A stretch of DNA of 64,000 nt from Adiantum capillus-veneris (GCA_014529385.2 CM043949.1:109179977-109243976); one strand, 5' to 3'; positions 23,937 to 34,345 are shown, numbered from the stretch's first letter. Program-made: numbers and translations. The notes: generated by a model from the sequence alone, not told the origin.

Positions 23937-24946
23937 AGACATCATATGCGTATGATGTCTTTTGTGTCAAAATGACTTCATATTGGTTGTGCTTGTAGCT
24001 GATAGTGTATACATGAGTATCATATGCTTGGATTTGAGTTTGGATCCCATTTTGTCAAGTTTTGGCCAGTTTAGTCCAGTTCCGGCTCTTGGCAAAATTT
24101 TGAAAGTGATTTGGATTTTATGATCCAAATTGGATAAAACTTGGTGGTTCACTTTCAAATGGCATGTAGATCACTTCTGTTTGGTGGTTGAAGCCCTGAG
24201 GTGCCAAAATCACATAGTGAGACATCATACGCGTATGATGTCTTTAGTGTATTTTTGGACCAAATTTCTCTATAAGCTTGGATTTGGCTTTAGATAGGCT
24301 TATTCAGTGGATTTATGAAGTTTGGATAGATTTTGGGCTAAAAATGGCTCTGGAGACATCATACGCGTATGATGTCTTTTTCATCAATTTTGCATGGGAT
24401 TGGTTCTGTGGACTCCCCATGTACTAGTGAAGGACTATATCTACTCAAATCTTGGTTTGGACTTGAGTATGTTGGATTTGGACCAAAAATAGGTTTTAGG
24501 TGAAGGATTTTCCCTCAATTGGGCTAATGGGGTGATCCTCTTGACCAAATGGTTCCAAATTTCATATGTAGCATGTATTAGATATATATAATGGATGTAT
24601 GATGACAAATGAGCAGTTTTGGCTCTGTAAGTGAAAATAGACATCATACGCGTATGATGTCTTTTGTGTCAAAATGGTGCTTTTTGGTTCCAGATAGCTT
24701 GTAGATGTGTTAATCAACAATCCTACAAAGTTTCAATGAGTTTGGAGTTATTTTGACAAAATTAGGACCAAAAATCAATTTTATGGCCTACTTTGCGTCT
24801 TTTTGGTTTTCCTTGGGTTTTCTAACTCCAATTCTCATGATACTTGGTTCATAGGATGTGATTAACATGTGGAATGAGGCTATGTACTCAAATGTTGAAA
24901 TGGATGTGAAATTCATGCCGTGAGACATCATTCGCGTATGATGTCT
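23937..24946. repeat. palindrome cluster 1, upstream of the D accessory frame
   Basis: Five 24-bp palindromes, each the half-site AGACATCATACG followed by its reverse complement, start at 23937, 24220, 24354, 24639 and 24923. The middle three are perfect. The first and last each carry one core substitution. Start-to-start spacings are 283, 134, 285 and 284 bp. The nearest copy lies 167 bp upstream of the accessory ATG (23770). The DNA between copies is non-coding and has related stretches, such as ATGATCCAAATTGGAT at about 24119, which recurs as ATGATCCAAATGGGAT in cluster 2. Confidence 0.9.
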
Positions 24947-25885
24947 TCTCTTGAAATGTTGGTCTTTTTGTGCAAAGAATGCTTTGTGCTAGTGCCCTAA
25001 GCCCTGCTAACTAGTTTTCAACTTAAAAAGTCATTAGTTTAGCTAAAAAGCCCCCTTATAGGCATTTCAGTCCCCGAAGTCGTCTTTTTGCCTTGGAGTT
25101 GAATTTCTTCAACTTTTCTTCTCGAGAGTTGCATTTCCAGCTCATTGGATATGTTGTGAAGCCATCTATTTGGTTGAACTTGACTTTGGCTTCCCGTTCT
25201 CCATCTTTCTCCTTTTGGTTGCCCGAAAGCGTCTTTTTCACCATCGATAAGTGAATCAGCTTTCTTTTGGGTTTTGCTTGCAAACATAAGTCATCCATGT
25301 ATATTTGAAGCTGCTTGTGAAGTTTCATTTCATTCGGTCGTCAATTTCAGCCGTTATGCCAAAATGACGCTTTGTGTGTATGCAGCCGAATCGGTTGTTC
25401 CGACCTACTTTTGGTGGTCCAAACCTGGAGATACTCCATGGTTGCATTGCCCTCGATGTTGTTAACAACTTTTTCCTGTTTGCCTCTTGCAGGCTCTGTT
25501 GACCTAGGGTTTTTCCAGTCGTTCTTTCTCGAGCTTTGAGTGTTAGAAACCCATCTTCTATACTAGGGTAACCCACCTATAAGTTCTTGCAAGGTTTGAT
25601 TAAGCGGTTGTGCCACTACCTAGCATTCTACGGCATTCCCCGTCTGCTCTTGTTTCTTGGTTTTGGTCAGTTTTCGCGACAAAAGTTAATGATAAGCATC
25701 AAAAGCTTATGGCAACGAGTCTACCTCTCATGTCTGGTGTCCTCTGAGCTCTCGTAGCAGTCGTAGAAGGCTGTAGAAGGTTGGATGCTCCTATGTGCTC
25801 TTTGCTCTCTCCAAGAAGGTAATAGTGGAAATGAGCTTGAAAGTGAAGTGAAAAATACTTAACTTCGGACTTCCCGGATCACTTG
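24947..25885 (-). other. degenerate region between D reverse transcriptase and palindrome cluster 1
   Basis: RNase H and integrase should lie here but are not recognisable. The first part (25780-25885) continues the reverse transcriptase thumb in shifted frames (AFHDEIG, then HVKFGN). A 23-bp sequence at 25284-25306 is an exact copy of the reverse transcriptase active-site stretch at 26051-26073 (both encode IYMDDLC), although the flanks differ. The rest has only short frames without domains. Confidence 0.55.
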
Positions 25886-27265
25886 TTACCAAATTTGACA
25901 TGTGCTCCTATCTCGTCGTGAAATGCACTTTAGGATTTGAAATTTCTCAATTTGGACTCCGTTTGACCTGTTTCTGAGAAATCTTGTCCTACATTTCTCA
26001 AATACTTTTCTTAGGTGTTCTAGATGCTCATCTCTCAGAAGAGAATGTACACATAAGTCATCCATGTATATTTCTAGAAACAACCTTAAGTATTCTTTGA
26101 AAGCATGCGTCATCAGCCTCTGGAAGGTTGCGGGAGCATTGGTTAGACCAAAAGGCATAACCCGATAAGCATATATTCCCCACTCCGTTGCAAAAGCTGT
26201 TTTATGTTGATCTTCCAGTGCTATGGCTAGCTGGTTATATCCTGAAAAACCATCAAGGAAAGAGTATGTTGTTTTCCCTGATACACGCTCTAGAACATGA
26301 TCAGTTATCGGCAGGGGATTATTGTCCCTGATTGTTGCAGCATTCACTTTCTTTAAGTTGACACACACTCGGAGTTTTCCGTTCTTCTTGGGTACTACCA
26401 CAATCGGAGATACCCAATCGGTGTGTTCAATCTCGTATATGAATTCAACTTCCATTAGCTTATCTATCTCTTCTTTGATTCGCTTAGCAAATGTATCATT
26501 ATATGTGTATGGTCTCTGTCTGCTAGGCTTTGCGTCTTGTTTCAGTGGGATTGTGTGTTGGCATATCGATGGGTCAACTCCCTTTAAGTCCTTATAAGAC
26601 CATGCAAACACATCCCTATACTCTCTGAGAAGACTCAAAAGTCTCTCTTCCTCGCCTGGAGACAAATCTGTGGCTATGTACACCGGTCTAGGTGTCTCAC
26701 CTGGAGCTGCTAAATCAACTTTTTTTGCATCCTCCGGTCCGTCATAAGATTCGTTCTCCCTTCTCTCTCAAATAGGTTGGGTTAATACCACCTTCCTATC
26801 CTCTATTGTGAATTTCCTATAGTGAGAGGGAACATCCATGTTTTCCTTGATTTTGGCGTTTTCGTCCTCTCCACTCTCAAATTCTGTCGTCCAAACTTCT
26901 TTCAGAGTTTTCTTGAGCTCTCTGTACTTGTTTCTACGTTCTAACTTGGACTTCGTGTGTTCTCTGTTGCGCTTGTTCTTTTCTGATTTTTCTGTTTCTG
27001 TTTTCATTCCATTCCTTTGAACTTGATTTCTTGAGCCTCTTTTGTCTTTTCGTAAGCTCTTTTGATCATTGCCTTTCATTCTTCCAGAAATCTTGTCCTT
27101 AACACAATCTTCCGCCTTTACTAGCATTAGGAATTGATTTTTTCCTCTTACTCTAGGCATCGGATTGGTTCTAACCCCCTTTGTTTTTCTCTTTGCTCTA
27201 TAGCGTTTCTGGCGTTGTTTAGTTTGGTTCGGAAAATCATAAAATCGGACATCCGTTATAGTTTC
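25886..27265 (-). pseudogene. element D pol: reverse transcriptase, truncated
   Basis: This region continues the gag-protease frame after its TAA at 27266, with no shift. A Lys/Arg/Glu-rich linker (27265-26771) ends in a TGA at 26768-26770. The same frame then carries a Ty3/gypsy reverse transcriptase: [79 protein letters not shown] and the active site IYMDDLC (about 26055-26075). The frame is lost at about 25990. RNase H and integrase are absent. Separation of gag from pol by a single in-frame stop may reflect stop readthrough in the active ancestor or a later mutation. Confidence 0.85.
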
Positions 27266-30200
27266 TTAGTTTCCGCTTGAATTGTCCGTTGACTCGTTGT
27301 CTGCTTCATTTCCCCACTCAGGATGATCGGGAATGTCGTGAAACACCTCCTCTTCATCTTCCTTTTCCAGTGTATCGTTCTTTTCAGTTTCTTTTTCGAG
27401 TACAGTTCTCAACATGAAGTACGGAACCACGTCGTACCCGTCCTTGTCACAAAATTTCGTTGTGGGACCATCCGGAATTGCACAAACATCTAGGGTTGCT
27501 AGAATGTGTGTCCATTCTAATGGTTCAAGTGTGTCCTCTGGAAAGGGTTCTCCTATATAAGTTTCGTCTTCGATAGCCCTTTCTAAAACATATTCTTCTT
27601 GCCTCAGACTTCCACATTTCGAGGCTCCACACATCCATAACTCCTTGGGCTTACCTAACCAAGCTGGAAATTCGGATCCCGCCAAAGTAGCTGAATCAAA
27701 CTCCTCTACCGGTGTTCGGTTCACATCTTTGTAGCTATGGTCTCTCAGGTTCACACGTGTAGTGGTTTCCATATTTCTCAGGTATATGTGATCGTAGCCC
27801 CAATCCTGGACCATTTTCAATTGTCTCATGAATGGTCTTCCCAGTATGATATCATAGTTACTCTCCTTGCCAAAATCGACAATAGCAAAAGTATGTTTGT
27901 ATTCAATGCCGCAAGAAGTCACTACGACTTTCTCTAATAACCCCATAGGTTTCTCCATGTGTCCATCTGCTAATTGGAGTTTCAACCTAGTCTTCCTTAT
28001 TGCTGGTTTCCCCCATTTATTCCAGATTTCTTTTGTAGCAATGGCTACCCCGGCTCCGCTGTCTAGTATTGCCATCGTGTTCACTCCTTGGAATTCAACT
28101 GGTAAGGTTGTATTCCCCTCTTCACCTTCGCAATACTCTCCGACCTTGTTTAAGGGTACAGGCTTAGCGTTCTTTTGTGGTTTACTCAGCTCTTGTATAC
28201 CCTCTTGCAGTCTCGATGTTGGGTCTTTTATCCCAAATTTCTCCAAGCATTTTCCTACAGTGGTCCAGATATGTGGTCTTAGCCTCAAAAGCTCAGCTAG
28301 AGTGATAGTGCATGTCACTGGTGTTGACAAGATCTCTATCAATCCTTGCGAGTCCATGACTTTTTCTGATGAGATTCTTTGTGAGGGAAGTGCTCTAGTC
28401 TCGGATTTTGCTTCATACTCTCCTAAGTATGAAGGTAAGGTATTCAGTGAGTGAGGTTTGCTCTCCATTGTTCTAGCAGAGCCCCCATCTCCCCAGTAAG
28501 ATTGCAGATCCAAGTCCACTTGAGATCCTGCCTCAAATTCCACTATGGGAGGATTCCTGATGTCCTTTTCCCAATTTGTATGATTAGCTTGGCAACTTAG
28601 CTCGTTTGCAAAGTTTGCCTCTCTCACTTGTTTCCAAAATTCATTGTAATCCTCATCTCTTCCGTAAGACCTCTGTATGACTGGATGAAAACTCTCTATC
28701 TCCTGATCGGTTGTGTTCAATACTATGCGGTCATCCTTGTGTGTATTTTCAGGCGTTTGTGCACTGGGAGTCTTTTCAGCTACCCGTGAAACGATAGTCT
28801 CTTGCTGAATTGGGTTTTCCGTTCCACAATTCATTGTTTCTTTTGGTGGTTCTAATAAGGCTTGTGCAGTCTCGATCATTCTCTGGCACATTTCAAGTCT
28901 CTGCTTTTCCAATTCCGCGTTTGGGTATGTCATCCACCTCTGTTCTTGTGTTTGGTTGTTCTTTAACCTAGCTTCGTAAGCTCTCATCAGTGCGTCCAAT
29001 GGTTCGTGTACTTTGTTGACTAGCACTGATCCCCCTGAGCTTAAGCTCGTTGTTTCTTTGATACTCTTTTGTTTCGTTCTTTCTGGGCTTATCTCTCGTT
29101 TCCCGTTTTGACTCTCAAGTTTTTCTAATCTATCTTTAGTTCGCTTTAGTTCCTCAGCTAGAATAGCGTCTTCACGTTCTTTTCTCAACTTCATGCGTGC
29201 TTTTCTAGCTTTCCATGTGTTTCTCTGACTCCGCGGTCCTTGACTAACCACTTCAGTCGCTAACTTTCCATTCTCAGGTTCTCTAGTGGTTTTCTTAGCT
29301 TGAGCTCTAGTAACAACTTGCGTTGGTATTAGAGTTTCATTTTCAGACCCACTGCTGGTAGGAATAGTTTCTAGCATATTCAATGTCGTCTTTTGCACTT
29401 TGTTTGGATTCTTTGAACAATCCTCAATGAAGTGAGTAACCCCACACTCAGTGCAATAAGCGTTAATTCTAATGATTTTCGTATGTGGACAAACATTCAT
29501 CAGATGGTCACCTCCACACTTGTAACAGGGTCCTAGTGCTGGTCTTGGTCCCATTTGATTCGTCCTTTGTGGATAGGATGGTCTTTGTCCTGTTAACCCT
29601 CCATGAGCTATGAACATCAATGTTTTTGCGTCCAAATTGTATCTCTCTTCATCAGAAGCACTTATAACTGTTGGTATTCCAACATTCCCAATCATGCCCC
29701 ATGGTTCTGGTTGTTTGGGTTCTTCTGGTGGGTAATACACAGTTGGAAACATGTGTGCACCAGATTCTTCATAATAGGCTTGAACAGGCACTAAGGCTTG
29801 TTCTTCCTGATTCTCTAAGGTTGGTGCATATCTAATGCCTACTGGTCTTGCTCCTGGTAAAGGTGGTTGTTGTCCCAATACCGGTTGCGGTCTTTCTATC
29901 CCCATAGGTCCTGGTACATTTCCCGTTGGGTATCGAGGTACTGGATGTACTTGAGGTGGTGCTAATTGAGCAGGAGGTGCATACTGACGCTCCCTTACAT
30001 ACCCTTTGTTGTAATAGCACTCCTCTATTGGATGGTTTGTCCATTTTTGTTCAATAGCACACCATTTCAGTGTTTTTGGCAATGGTTTTTGGTATGGTGC
30101 CATCCTTTTTAGAGCATCTTCTATTATTTGCTCTACATTTGGCATGGTTGTTGTTTGAACATTCTTTTTAGTGGTAGTCTCGCTCGCTACGGAGGAGGAG

Positions 30201-31918
30201 CTACTGGATGCAAAATCTGTATCCGCTGACACCTCTCCATAAACCGTACAGTTATCCACTAAGTACAATGCCTCTCTCGTGACTTGCTCGAAACTTGTAC
30301 AAGCTTTCAAGTGCAAGTCCTTCTTGAGAGTGTCGTTTCTCAGTCCCTCAATAAAGAGAACAGATAGTCTATCATCTTGTGGTCGTTCACGTACTGGACA
30401 TCTCTCAATGTATTGTTTGAAGCGAAGTGAAGCTTCCTTCACTTTTTCGTGTTCTCTCTGTTTAAAAGCATATATTTGTGAGACCGTATTGTGCTTAAAC
30501 CCTCGTTTTGAGAATTCCTCAGCAAACTCTCTTAGCAAATGGTCAATGTCATGGAATCCCCCTATGTTCAGTGGTTGAAACCATGTCAATGCCGTACCTT
30601 CTAGAGTAAGACCAAATCCCTCGTATTGTGTATGGAAATCTGTTATCTGCTCAGCTCTTAAGACTTGCTTAAAGAGTGACACATGTGCATACGGATCTCC
30701 TGAACCACCATACTTCTTTGGCATACACTTCGCTACTTGAGATGGTCTCATACGTCTATGGTCTGCTACCAATCTCACTGCTCCTGTGTCCCGGCTAAAG
30801 CTTTCTCTAGCATCATGGACTTCATGGGTTACCCTTGTCGGTTCCCCTGCCCTGAATCTACTACTAGGAGGTAAATGTGATGGTTCCGCTTCGAACCTTG
30901 GACCTGGAGTGGTATATGTGGGGATTGGAACTGCACTACCTCGATTCGTATCCATTAACTCTCTGGAATGTAATGATCCCATTGGTCCGAGCTTCGAGTA
31001 CTGAGGTTGACTGAAAGAGTCAGCAGCATGAGTTCTTTGTCCTCCTGTCGTCATTGGGTTTTGCACTCCATTTGTTGGTGCTAGTCTTTGTGAGCTAGAA
31101 GTAACATAATACTGATGTAGTGGTCCCCCAAAGTATGTATATCCTTCTAATTCTTTCTTGCCCATTGTTGAGTATTGCCTCCCATACTTGTCGTAAGCAG
31201 CAATTTTCACTTCCGATCCCTCTGTGTAGGTAAAGACATAAAGTCTTTTTTTGTCTGTCAACTCTCCAGTGTAGGGTTCTTCACATCTATAATAGAGATC
31301 TTGCTCCCCATTATTATATTTGTATAGCCCCACATAGATGTTATCAGTGTTGATCCTTGTAGTTTCATTCTCTCTTCTTAACCTCGCATCAGGGAAGTTC
31401 ATTATTGGTGCTTTCTCCTCGAGTTCTTCATCTACTTTGGCTTTGGTGCCCATTAATCCCCACTTGTCCACAATGTTAGGGTTTAGTACTACCAAGTACA
31501 TGGTACCCTCGTCATCTAGATATCTATCTCCGCTATAGCTCACAGGCACTAAGTCCTTGAACTCACTAGGTCTATCTTCTATCTTTACACAATAGCGGTC
31601 CATTCCATCTTTGTAGATCTTGGCACCTTGCTCATTGTCGTACTGGTATTTTATGAACAATAGCTTCATTGTGGCGGAAGGGTTTGATGATCCTGCTGCC
31701 ATATTTTCTCTGTTGTTCAGGTTCAAGTGTTCCAAGTGTTCGGTGAAAATCTCGTAAGATCTCTCCGAAGAAGTATCAGAAACACTTCCTTCAAAGATCG
31801 GCTCTAATGGTTGCACCCAACTTTGGTTTACACTTCCCTCGGTTGATATGACACTTGCTTGTTCCCCTTGTTTTGGTTGGTTATTCTGGAGATTCCTGCC
31901 CGATCTCAAATTCATCAA
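27266..31918 (-). CDS. element D gag-protease polyprotein, 1,550 codons, uninterrupted
   Basis: An open frame with no defects. Residues 85-270 form an extra N-terminal domain rich in Tyr, Asp and Lys (KLLFIKYQYDNEQG, GTMYLVVLNPN, YVFTYTEGSEVKIAAYD). I recognise no family for it. Residues 385-555 are a retrotransposon gag core (CMPKKYGGSGDPYAHVSLF, LTWFQPL, RFKQYIERCPVRERPQDDRL). A Pro-rich linker follows. Two zinc knuckles of form CX2CX3HX4C (CYKCGGDHLMNVC near 796, CTECGVTHFIEDC near 820) would bind element RNA. A basic coiled region lies at 880-930. An aspartic protease lies at about 1260-1370 with the catalytic ILDSGAGVAIA (near 1283) and flap-side IILGRPFM. The protein would form the particle and process itself. 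Its intactness agrees with D being the youngest layer. Confidence 0.93.
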   Translation of the reverse strand: MMNLRSGRNLQNNQPKQGEQASVISTEGSVNQSWVQPLEPIFEGSVSDTSSERSYEIFTEHLEHLNLNNRENMAAGSSNPSATMKLLFIKYQYDNEQGAKIYKDGMDRYCVKIEDRPSEFKDLVPVSYSGDRYLDDEGTMYLVVLNPNIVDKWGLMGTKAKVDEELEEKAPIMNFPDARLRRENETTRINTDNIYVGLYKYNNGEQDLYYRCEEPYTGELTDKKRLYVFTYTEGSEVKIAAYDKYGRQYSTMGKKELEGYTYFGGPLHQYYVTSSSQRLAPTNGVQNPMTTGGQRTHAADSFSQPQYSKLGPMGSLHSRELMDTNRGSAVPIPTYTTPGPRFEAEPSHLPPSSRFRAGEPTRVTHEVHDARESFSRDTGAVRLVADHRRMRPSQVAKCMPKKYGGSGDPYAHVSLFKQVLRAEQITDFHTQYEGFGLTLEGTALTWFQPLNIGGFHDIDHLLREFAEEFSKRGFKHNTVSQIYAFKQREHEKVKEASLRFKQYIERCPVRERPQDDRLSVLFIEGLRNDTLKKDLHLKACTSFEQVTREALYLVDNCTVYGEVSADTDFASSSSSSVASETTTKKNVQTTTMPNVEQIIEDALKRMAPYQKPLPKTLKWCAIEQKWTNHPIEECYYNKGYVRERQYAPPAQLAPPQVHPVPRYPTGNVPGPMGIERPQPVLGQQPPLPGARPVGIRYAPTLENQEEQALVPVQAYYEESGAHMFPTVYYPPEEPKQPEPWGMIGNVGIPTVISASDEERYNLDAKTLMFIAHGGLTGQRPSYPQRTNQMGPRPALGPCYKCGGDHLMNVCPHTKIIRINAYCTECGVTHFIEDCSKNPNKVQKTTLNMLETIPTSSGSENETLIPTQVVTRAQAKKTTREPENGKLATEVVSQGPRSQRNTWKARKARMKLRKEREDAILAEELKRTKDRLEKLESQNGKREISPERTKQKSIKETTSLSSGGSVLVNKVHEPLDALMRAYEARLKNNQTQEQRWMTYPNAELEKQRLEMCQRMIETAQALLEPPKETMNCGTENPIQQETIVSRVAEKTPSAQTPENTHKDDRIVLNTTDQEIESFHPVIQRSYGRDEDYNEFWKQVREANFANELSCQANHTNWEKDIRNPPIVEFEAGSQVDLDLQSYWGDGGSARTMESKPHSLNTLPSYLGEYEAKSETRALPSQRISSEKVMDSQGLIEILSTPVTCTITLAELLRLRPHIWTTVGKCLEKFGIKDPTSRLQEGIQELSKPQKNAKPVPLNKVGEYCEGEEGNTTLPVEFQGVNTMAILDSGAGVAIATKEIWNKWGKPAIRKTRLKLQLADGHMEKPMGLLEKVVVTSCGIEYKHTFAIVDFGKESNYDIILGRPFMRQLKMVQDWGYDHIYLRNMETTTRVNLRDHSYKDVNRTPVEEFDSATLAGSEFPAWLGKPKELWMCGASKCGSLRQEEYVLERAIEDETYIGEPFPEDTLEPLEWTHILATLDVCAIPDGPTTKFCDKDGYDVVPYFMLRTVLEKETEKNDTLEKEDEEEVFHDIPDHPEWGNEADNESTDNSSGN

Positions 31919-33320
31919 TTCCCCTAAAGGACTTTAACTTTTCCGTCTCGGCAATTTGTTTTCCCAAGTTTTTGTGGTCAGAATTGATCCAAACTGATTG
32001 ATACTTGGTCAATTGTTTAATCTTGTCAGTTGGACAACTTCTGTTTCATCAAGTGAGAATTTTGTTGCAGTTATGCTGAAAAAAACATTATACGCGTATG
32101 ATGTCTTTTTTCACAGATTTAGACTATTTTGGTTATGCTCACTCTCACTGGCCCCCTTATGCTCTTTCCACTCACAAAATTCAGTTTGAACTCTGTTTGA
32201 GCAAGTTATGGCTAATTTAGGCTTTTCTTGGCAATTTTCCGCTTTTGACTTGTTTTGGGTCAATTATGATCCAAATGGGATGAAACTTGAAATATAACCT
32301 CTAGACAGCTATTACAATGGATCTGTGTTGGCAAAGTATCAAAATATGTCCAAAATTAGGTAAAAGACATAATACGCGTATGATGTCTTTTTCCTCAATT
32401 TGGGTCAAGACTTGATATTTATGCTTTCTACAGTGTTTGTAACAATCTTGTCAGGTCAGATATCAAAATTAAGCAGTGGATGTGCTAAAAGACATTATAC
32501 GCGTATGATGTCTTTTGTCCTAGATTTTGACTATTTTTGGTTTTAAGCCTTCTCCAATGTTTATAATTGAGTTTCAAGTGTTTTTGTCAGGTTTGAATGT
32601 AAAAACAAGATCTGAATCCAAAATTTCCTATTCTTTGTGTTTCTTGGACTCCGACTTGTTTTTTTGGGTTTCTTTGAGTGTTAATGCTCTTGTTTTAAGT
32701 TGAAATTAGGTTATAACCCCCCTTTTGAACACTCTGGTAAAGTCAAAATTTCTGTTTTGGTCTCTGTTTGGTCATTTAGACATCATACGCGTATGATGTC
32801 TAAAGTTGCAGATTTCCAGTTTTTTGGCACAGAATCCTTCATAAAGCTTTCTCAAGTGTTCAGCAACTCCCAGATACACAGAAAATTTCTTTGACTTTTG
32901 TTTATTGCAAGTTTCACTACTAACTCGACGGTTTAGTGATCTAACATGCAATCAACCATATCAAGCAAATACTCCAATGATTACTAGCTCTAGATCAGGA
33001 TCAAATGAAGTCCTACCTAAGCTATTCCTAATCATAAAATGGGTTTGGTAATTGTGATTTTAAAGAGATCCACTGCCACTCACGGACTAGCAAATTCTTC
33101 TTCTATCAACAACTACTCAACACCAACAAAACGACAAACAAATCTAAGCTAAACTAAAAATACTGTCAACACGGAAGACCCAGGAATACCCCACTTCCTA
33201 GTATCTCTCGAGATCTTCGGAGTCCACCACTCCTAGATCTTTTCTAACTAAAGTATACATAGTAGTTTATACAATTCACCTCGTAGGATTAGTCTAAGGT
33301 CACCTACTTAGGGCTCTCGT
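31919..33320 (-). other. element D leader (untranslated)
   Basis: About 1.4 kb between the primer site and the gag ATG, with no long frame. Its gag-proximal half holds palindrome cluster 2. The primer-proximal half (32802-33320) shows nothing recognisable. Such long leaders usually carry packaging and dimerisation signals. Confidence 0.75.
32083..32801. repeat. palindrome cluster 2, upstream of D gag
   Basis: Four copies of the same 24-bp palindrome start at 32083, 32365, 32490 and 32778. The last is perfect. The others have changes only in the left half-site, for example ACATTATACG for ACATCATACG. Spacings are 282, 125 and 288 bp, close to the first three spacings of cluster 1 (283, 134, 285). 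The nearest copy lies 165 bp upstream of the gag ATG (31918), against 167 bp for the accessory frame. Confidence 0.9.
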
Positions 33321-33339
33321 CCCCGGCACCGGCGCCAAA
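33321..33339 (-). other. element D primer binding site
   Basis: The minus strand reads TTTGGCGCCGGTGCCGGGG directly after the 5' LTR. The TGGCGCC-type start is typical of Tat/Athila-group Ty3/gypsy elements and fixes the orientation of D. Confidence 0.88.
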
Positions 33340-33963
33340 TGTTAAGGCGGTTACGCCGCTAGCGGAAGCTAAATAGAGAGAACTCAACCAACAACAGAAT
33401 TTGTCAGACGAGGACGGAGCTTGACCCGCAGGCGCATGGAAACAACTAGGTGGGTGTCAAATCACCTACTCGACCTTCTAATGACAATCACTACTAAGGA
33501 AATCAAATCTAAGTTCTAAAATACGCAAGTCACTGAAATCCGTACTACGAATGAATGCTATACGAAACAGGATCTAGAATCATTGATTCGATCTCAAACT
33601 CAAGGGGAAGTCTATACACTAGGTAAGAACAACACCCTAAAGAATTGAACTGCAAAATCAACCTATAATCACTCCGTGCGGTAAACGCGTATGAAGACAG
33701 ACCGAAAAATACAGGTGACCGAAACTTGACCCCGATGGTACTAATGCGTAGCTCTACTCGTTGTGGTTCTATAGATATGCTGCACACTCCATTCCGACAC
33801 ACGAGTTGGAAGAAAACTCACACCGAAGCTCGTAGGAACTTACCACACATAGAAGCCGATAGCGCGCACTCTTGGTGTCTGTGCGTAGCTCTCGCCGTTG
33901 CTAACACAATGGCGGTGTCGCTTCTCCAATGGCGGCTCTGTAGCTCGCGTAGCAAGTAGATAA

Positions 33964-34052
<89 letters not shown>

Positions 34053-34340
34053 ACAGTCACGGCGCTCCAAAAACTCACTTTGATTAAATAAAACTCTCAT
34101 ACTTTAGGTTACAAAACTTTGGCTTATATACCTCAGCCTTGGAGGTGAGAACATCTCTAACTAATTACATCAGCAAGTGAAATTACTTCGGGATTACAAG
34201 CTGGAAACTCAATTGAGTCCCGTTACTTAATGAATGGCTCAATTCAAAATTAATGTCGAAAAGACATTTATTACAATCAATGGTTACAAAATTGATGAGT
34301 GTGAGCAAAAATGTGGGTGTGATCCTCTGCTGGCTCAACA
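33340..34340 (-). repeat. element D 5' LTR
   Basis: 1,001 bp, nearly identical to 19545-20519 apart from scattered substitutions and a longer CT run (33966-34049, 84 bp). Ends are TGTTAAGGCG and GGCTCAACA, followed by the CAATG duplication at 34341-34345. Confidence 0.95.
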
Positions 34341-34345
34341 CAATG

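Larger units (their letters stand above)
19545..34340 (-). mobile_element. element D: Ty3/gypsy retrotransposon, innermost insertion
   Basis: D has two near-identical LTRs and a perfect 5-bp target duplication (CAATG). The primer site at 33321-33339 is complementary-type TGGCGCCGGTGCCGGGG as read on the minus strand, like the Tat/Athila group. Minus-strand order: LTR, leader with palindromes, gag-protease, reverse transcriptase, a gap without RNase H or integrase, a second palindrome cluster, an accessory frame of about 1,067 codons, polypurine tract, LTR. It interrupts the integrase of C. Lacking integrase, it could move only with help from another element. Confidence 0.93.

Noticed and set aside
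23937..24946. CRISPR-like array of palindromic repeats
   Set aside because: Spacing is 134-285 bp, the sequence is eukaryotic, the spacers resemble each other and no cas genes exist. It is better explained as a duplicated leader of element D.
27867..28454. Plus-strand 195-codon frame, and others opposite element D gag and accessory regions
   Set aside because: These are antisense shadows of D's long minus-strand frames. I see no independent domain.
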